DNA of 8,593 bases from Chloroflexota bacterium (GTDB lineage: Bacteria; Chloroflexota; Anaerolineae; Anaerolineales; DRMV01). Shown one piece after another: positions 5,646 through 8,593 of this stretch. Within the stretch, counting starts at the first letter, position 1, and each line of letters begins with the position of its first letter. The stretch spans positions 1-8,593 of the forward strand of contig JAADFA010000041.1 of NCBI GenBank assembly GCA_013153135.1, read 5' to 3'. The notes under the pieces are model-generated. The model was not told where the DNA came from. It did not search any database and was given only the letters and a program-made list of their open reading frames with translations. A program made the position numbers and the translations under genes.

Positions 5646-6587
5646 ATGCCCGAAGATCTCGAGGAGGTACAAGCCCGCTTGCAACAGGCCATCGACGCGG
5701 AGGATTGGCCCAAAGCCTTGCGTTGGTTGCGCACGCTGCAAGCGCAGGATCCCGCGGCCGCGCGGCCCTTTATCGCACTGCTGTGGTCAATTATTCAGGA
5801 CGACCGTCGATACCGCCAAAGTCGACTTGAACAGGCACGAGATTTGCGCGGCGCGGCTCAGCAAGGGCGTTGGACTTACGTATGGGAAACGCTCCAGGCC
5901 ATCCATGCCGAGGACCCTGCCGCAGCCCGGCATGTGGCCCGGCTGCTGTTCGTGGATGATGGGTATTTCACCGATCAACCGACGGAGCGCATCGCTTATC
6001 CCGCCTTTTGGGCGATGCTTCAGCGCCCGCTCATGGTGCGCGCTTTTCTTTTTGGTTATGGCGCGGATGCGTTGCGTGCGCGCTGGCAGCGGCAAATGAG
6101 TCTAGTTGCCTTGGGATTGGTGCTCGTGGCTTCGCTGCCGGGGTGGCTGCGCGCGGATGCGTGGACTTGGGCGCGCGGGTTAGCCGTATTGGGTTGGCTG
6201 GGCCTCGCGTGGTTGCTTTTTGACGTGGCAGAGCGCAGATGGAGGGCATTACCCTGGTTCGCGCGTGGCCTTGCCCTCAGCTTGAGCACCGCGTTGGCCT
6301 TGCCTTGGGCACCGGGGATGGGCTGGTTAGGGGTCGGATGGTTGGTCTGGGTATTAGAGTGGTTAGCCACGCGGGCCAAGGTTTGGGCCACGGACGCGGC
6401 CGCGCACCTCATGCGCGCGTTGGCCTGGGGTGCGGTCTTGGGCTGGTTGGTCGCCGACGTTCGGGCTGCTGCGTGGATTGACGCGCTCGCCGTCGTGGTC
6501 CTGAGTGGGCTCGCCTGGCTTTTGGCTCGTGCTATGGCCGGTCGCTGGCGCGCGGAACCTCTTAGTGGTCCTCGGCATGGGGGTTGA
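5646..6587 (+). CDS. Membrane protein with duplicated helical N-terminus and six membrane helices
   Basis: I do not recognise a named family. The start ATG 5646 has AGGAGG at 5634-5639 with a six-base spacer, giving 313 residues. The N-terminal 110 residues are soluble and contain an internal duplication: L..A....DW.KALRWLRTLQAQDPAAAR (about 12-40) and L.GAAQQGRWTYVWETLQAIHAEDPAAAR (67-95), offset 55 residues with DPAAAR identical. These look like paired helical repeats of a protein-interaction type. From residue 150 six hydrophobic segments follow (about 150-168, 175-192, 203-220, 224-242, 252-270, 276-297), Trp/Leu/Ala-rich with short loops, and a short basic tail. No catalytic motif was seen. 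The gene is divergent from the GT-C gene. Its 3' end overlaps the convergent Mut7-C frame by 225 bases, codon-in-register. Confidence 0.75.
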   Translation: MPEDLEEVQARLQQAIDAEDWPKALRWLRTLQAQDPAAARPFIALLWSIIQDDRRYRQSRLEQARDLRGAAQQGRWTYVWETLQAIHAEDPAAARHVARLLFVDDGYFTDQPTERIAYPAFWAMLQRPLMVRAFLFGYGADALRARWQRQMSLVALGLVLVASLPGWLRADAWTWARGLAVLGWLGLAWLLFDVAERRWRALPWFARGLALSLSTALALPWAPGMGWLGVGWLVWVLEWLATRAKVWATDAAAHLMRALAWGAVLGWLVADVRAAAWIDALAVVVLSGLAWLLARAMAGRWRAEPLSGPRHGG

Positions 6588-7319
6588 TCCGCGGTTGGGT
6601 TCGAGCAGAAGCCCTGCCCTGGCGAATCGCGCGCGAATGCGCTCGACATGGCTTCCCTCCCAGTAAACGCGGCCACAGCTGGGGCAAAGATGGACGTACG
6701 TCTGGCGGCTGCGGACGTCCGCGGGCACGCGGTCAGCCAGGGCATCTATTGGAACGCGATGCACTTTTGTATTGCAACGTGGGCATCGCGTGAACGGCTG
6801 GGCCCAGCGAGCCAGGGTATACCGTTGGGCTACCTCGGCGAGCTGCACGTCAGGCTCGGTCGCGCGTACCCAGTAGCCATAGCGCACGGTTTTGCGTTTG
6901 AGCAGCCCTTGGTCGCGAGTGAGCAGCACGCGGCCTTGCGCCGCGAAACGCGCGAGGGTGGGGTCATCCCATGCCGGATGATAGAGCGTATCGTAGCCCA
7001 GCAGGCGCAGGTAAGAAGCCAGGCGCCCCAGATGCCCGTCCAGCACAAATCGGGGCGCGTGCTCAAAGGGCCAAGCTTCGCCCTCGCGATGCGGATAGAC
7101 CTCGTACGTGCACCCCGCGCGAGCCAATTCGTCCCTCTCCACGAGCTGACCCGCACATACAATACGCGCGATCTCGGGATGCGGAATGCCCAGGCTTTCG
7201 ATAAGGTGTTTGACAGACACGCGCCCGGGGTAGGCGAGCTGCACGCGGCCGCCGCGGCGGTGACGCGGCGGAAGGAAGTCCCTCAATGAGCCGTGAACCA
7301 CAATCTCAACCTGAGGCAT
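6363..7319 (-). CDS. Mut7-C RNase-domain protein with N-terminal ubiquitin-like domain
   Basis: The protein has 318 residues from ATG 7319, with AGGTGG six bases upstream. Residues 1-80 match the ThiS/ubiquitin-like beta-grasp module found before Mut7-C domains (VEIVVHGSLRDFLPP, then VKHLIESLGIPHPEI). Residues 88-165 carry the PIN-like Mut7-C core: FVLDGHLGRLASYLRLLGYDT with Asp94, WDDPTLA with Asp118, and VLLTRDQGLL with Asp136. A zinc ribbon follows, with Cys179-x2-Cys182 and Cys212-x2-Cys215, then YWEGSHVERI typical of the family end. The family is thought to be RNase-like; substrates are unknown. The recognisable protein ends near residue 242, about base 6594. The remaining 76 residues are Pro/Arg/Gly-rich, low in complexity and lie antisense to the membrane-protein gene. 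It is divergent from prmA. Confidence 0.87.
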   Translation of the reverse strand: MPQVEIVVHGSLRDFLPPRHRRGGRVQLAYPGRVSVKHLIESLGIPHPEIARIVCAGQLVERDELARAGCTYEVYPHREGEAWPFEHAPRFVLDGHLGRLASYLRLLGYDTLYHPAWDDPTLARFAAQGRVLLTRDQGLLKRKTVRYGYWVRATEPDVQLAEVAQRYTLARWAQPFTRCPRCNTKVHRVPIDALADRVPADVRSRQTYVHLCPSCGRVYWEGSHVERIRARFARAGLLLEPNRGSTPMPRTTKRFRAPATGHSTSQKPGEPTQDHDGERVNPRSSPNVGDQPAQDRTPGQRAHEVRGRVRGPNLGPRG

Positions 7320-7325
7320 TTCCTG

Positions 7326-7358
7326 CCACCTGGAGGTTTATTCTAGCCCCTCAGGTGG
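7326..7358. repeat. Inverted repeat between divergent Mut7-C and prmA genes
   Basis: CCACCTGGAGG (7326-7336) and CCTCAGGTGG (7349-7358) are inverted copies apart from one extra G, with a 12-base centre. The left arm includes the Mut7-C ribosome binding site and the centre includes its candidate -10 box. It could be an operator, or a by-product of GGAGG-like sequences. Confidence 0.4.
7340..7345 (-). promoter_or_regulatory. Candidate -10 box for the Mut7-C gene
   Basis: The minus strand reads TAGAAT (five of six to TATAAT) about 21 bases before ATG 7319, with the AGGTGG binding site between. A 17-base spacer leads to TTCATT, a weak -35. Confidence 0.35.
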
Positions 7359-7359
7359 T

Positions 7360-7365
7360 TAAAAT
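7360..7365 (+). promoter_or_regulatory. Candidate -10 box for prmA
   Basis: TAAAAT (five of six to TATAAT) lies 21 bases before ATG 7387. A 17-base spacer leads back to TTTATT at 7337-7342, a weak -35. The resulting leader would be short and would include GGAGGT at 7376-7381. Confidence 0.4.
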
Positions 7366-7386
7366 GAACCCCACCGGAGGTGCTTT

Positions 7387-8304
7387 ATGACGGATCACTG
7401 GCTCGAAGTCGCCCTGACCTTAGACGATGATGAGGTCACCGAGGCGGTAAGTGAGGTTTTAGCTCGGTTTACACCCCAACCGTTGGCATATGAGTATACA
7501 CAACTGCGCGCGGACGCACGAGAGCGCTTGGTCGACCTGGGCCCGGTCACGGTACGCGCGTACATTCCCTTGGCCTCGCCGACCCAGGCCGAAGATGTTC
7601 AGCGGCGTGTTGCGGAAGCTTTGGCGTATTTGCGAGCGATTCGTCCGTTTCCTGAAGCGCGGTTTCGCGTCTTAGAGCCCGAGGATTGGGCTGAGGCGTG
7701 GAAGCGAGCGTACCAGCCCATCCCCATTGGTGAGCGTTTGGTGATTGTGCCCGCCTGGCTTGAGAATCCGTATCCCGATCGAGTGGCCGTGATCTTGGAG
7801 CCGGGCATGGCGTTTGGCACAGGGATGCATCCCAGCACCCGGCTCGCGTTGCGCGCGGCCGAACGCTACGCGGCCCTGGCGCCGCGCGTGCTCGATATTG
7901 GGACGGGTTCGGGCATTTTGGCTATCGCCGCGTTGAAGATGGGCGCGTCGCGAGCCGTGGGCGTGGATGTTGACGAGTTGGCCATCCGCGTGGCGCAAGA
8001 AAACGCGCGGCGCAATCAGGTGGCAGATCGGCTAACGTTACTTGTGGGTTCATTGGACGCGCTTGAACGAGCGCCCTTTCAGCAGGGCGATCTCGTTTTC
8101 GCGAATATTTTAGCCCCAGTATTATTAGACCTATTTGATCAAGGTTTGGCTAGCCACGTAGCTCCGGGCGGTTATCTCGCGCTGAGCGGGATATTGATCG
8201 AGCAGGGGGATCAGGTCGCCCAAGCCGCGCGGGCTGCGGGGCTGGAAGAGGTACATCGTTGGCAGGAGGGCGAATGGCTGGGGTTGGTCTATCGCAAGCC
8301 GTAG
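7387..8304 (+). CDS. prmA: Ribosomal protein L11 methyltransferase
   Basis: PrmA transfers methyl groups from S-adenosylmethionine to ribosomal protein L11 in the cytoplasm. The 305-residue length is normal for the family. Residues 1 to about 90 are the N-terminal L11-recognition domain (EVALTLDDDEVTEAVSEVL start). The methyltransferase core follows: the PrmA signature LEPGMAFGTGMHPSTRLAL (137-155), the SAM-binding glycine motif VLDIGTGSGILAIAALKMGA (168-187), the acidic end of strand 2 in GVDVDELAI (192-200), and the catalytic-loop motif FANILAPVLLDL (238-249). The ATG is preceded by GGAGGT at 7376-7381 with a five-base spacer. It overlaps the downstream kinase gene by 31 bases, implying an operon. 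Confidence 0.95.
   Translation: MTDHWLEVALTLDDDEVTEAVSEVLARFTPQPLAYEYTQLRADARERLVDLGPVTVRAYIPLASPTQAEDVQRRVAEALAYLRAIRPFPEARFRVLEPEDWAEAWKRAYQPIPIGERLVIVPAWLENPYPDRVAVILEPGMAFGTGMHPSTRLALRAAERYAALAPRVLDIGTGSGILAIAALKMGASRAVGVDVDELAIRVAQENARRNQVADRLTLLVGSLDALERAPFQQGDLVFANILAPVLLDLFDQGLASHVAPGGYLALSGILIEQGDQVAQAARAAGLEEVHRWQEGEWLGLVYRKP
8264..8269 (+). promoter_or_regulatory. Ribosome binding site for the DgkA-type kinase, inside prmA
   Basis: AGGAGG lies within the last codons of prmA, four bases before ATG 8274. The alternative GTG at 8304, which would share one base with the prmA stop TAG, has no such site. The earlier ATG is therefore favoured. Confidence 0.6.
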
Positions 8305-8593
8305 TGCGCGAGTTGGGCCGATTGACACGAGCGTTCCGTTTTGCGGGCCGGGGAGTGGTGTACATGCTACGCACCCAGGGGAACGCGCGTTGGCACGCGG
8401 TGGCCACGGGGGTGGTGGCTGTCGCGGCGTGGGTGCTGCAGGTGCGGGGTACGCAGGCGGGGTTGCTCATGGTCGCGGTAGGGCTGGTGTGGGCGGCGGA
8501 AGCGTTCAACACCGCGCTAGAAGCCTTGGCTGATCGATGCGCGCCGGAGCCCCATCCCTTGGTTGCGGCCGCGAAGGACGCGGCCGCGGCGGG
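8274..8593 (+). CDS. dgkA: DgkA-type diacylglycerol/undecaprenol kinase, 3' end cut by window
   Basis: The frame is open from ATG 8274 to the right edge (106 residues visible). This small integral membrane kinase phosphorylates diacylglycerol in Gram-negatives or undecaprenol in Gram-positives; the sequence alone does not decide which. Family landmarks are RAFRFAGRGVVYMLRTQGNARWH (19-41), matching the R.F..A..G......E.N.R.H opening, and VWAAEAFNTALEALADR (72-88) with Glu76, Asn79 and Glu83, the catalytic and metal-binding AE..NTA.E motif. PEPHPLVAAAKDAAAA follows, corresponding to the conserved H.....KD.aAg segment with Asp102. Two hydrophobic helices (about 42-57 and 60-76) are visible and the third should lie beyond the window. 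The start overlaps prmA by 31 bases; a GTG at 8304 would shorten it by ten residues. Confidence 0.88.
   Translation, partial: MAGVGLSQAVVRELGRLTRAFRFAGRGVVYMLRTQGNARWHAVATGVVAVAAWVLQVRGTQAGLLMVAVGLVWAAEAFNTALEALADRCAPEPHPLVAAAKDAAAA

Noticed and set aside
6056..6745. A 229-codon minus-strand open frame spanning the membrane gene end
   Set aside because: It is Ala/Ser/Thr/Pro-rich shadow sequence of two better-supported genes, with no domain signature.
6648..7289. A 213-codon plus-strand open frame
   Set aside because: It is antisense to the Mut7-C gene, whose catalytic aspartates and zinc ribbon are clear on the minus strand.

Overview
The window is GC-rich bacterial chromosomal DNA with tightly packed genes on both strands, strong AGGAGG-type ribosome binding sites and few TTA/CTA codons. 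No mobile element, rRNA, tRNA or CRISPR array was seen. The gene mix is a cytochrome cd1 nitrite reductase end, a repeat lipoprotein, a GT-C membrane protein, a Ubl–Mut7-C nuclease, PrmA and a DgkA-type kinase. This fits a Chloroflexota (Anaerolineae-like) bacterium, but that assignment is inference from gene content and style, not from a marker gene.

Layout. (1) 1-335 (+) is the C-terminus of a NirS-type heme d1 nitrite reductase, followed by a strong hairpin. (2) 616-1650 (+) is a lipoprotein built of three related helical repeats and closed by a textbook UUCG terminator at 1699-1731. (3) On the minus strand, converging on that terminator, lie a GT-C-like membrane glycosyltransferase (5565-3856), an unusual HD-phosphohydrolase/PncC fusion (3629-2496) and an alpha/beta-hydrolase esterase (2463-1765). 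The fusion and esterase form a short operon. Between the glycosyltransferase and the fusion is a 226-base gap filled with degenerate 7-bp repeats, an inverted repeat and a 10-bp tandem repeat. (4) 5646-6587 (+), divergent from the glycosyltransferase, encodes a duplicated helical N-terminus plus six membrane helices. (5) 7319-6363 (-) is a Ubl–Mut7-C RNase-like protein whose C-terminal tail runs 225 bases into the opposite-strand membrane-protein gene. (6) 7387-8304 (+) is prmA, overlapped by a DgkA-type kinase gene (8274 to the window end).

Functionally the window mixes respiration (nitrite reduction), envelope work (lipoprotein, glycosyltransferase, lipid kinase), NAD salvage or nucleotide housekeeping (HD–PncC), ribosomal protein modification (PrmA) and probable RNA processing (Mut7-C). 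No single pathway ties all genes together. The most unusual items are the HD–PncC fusion, the heptad-repeat island at 3677-3845, the three-repeat lipoprotein beside nirS, and the convergent coding overlap at 6363-6587.
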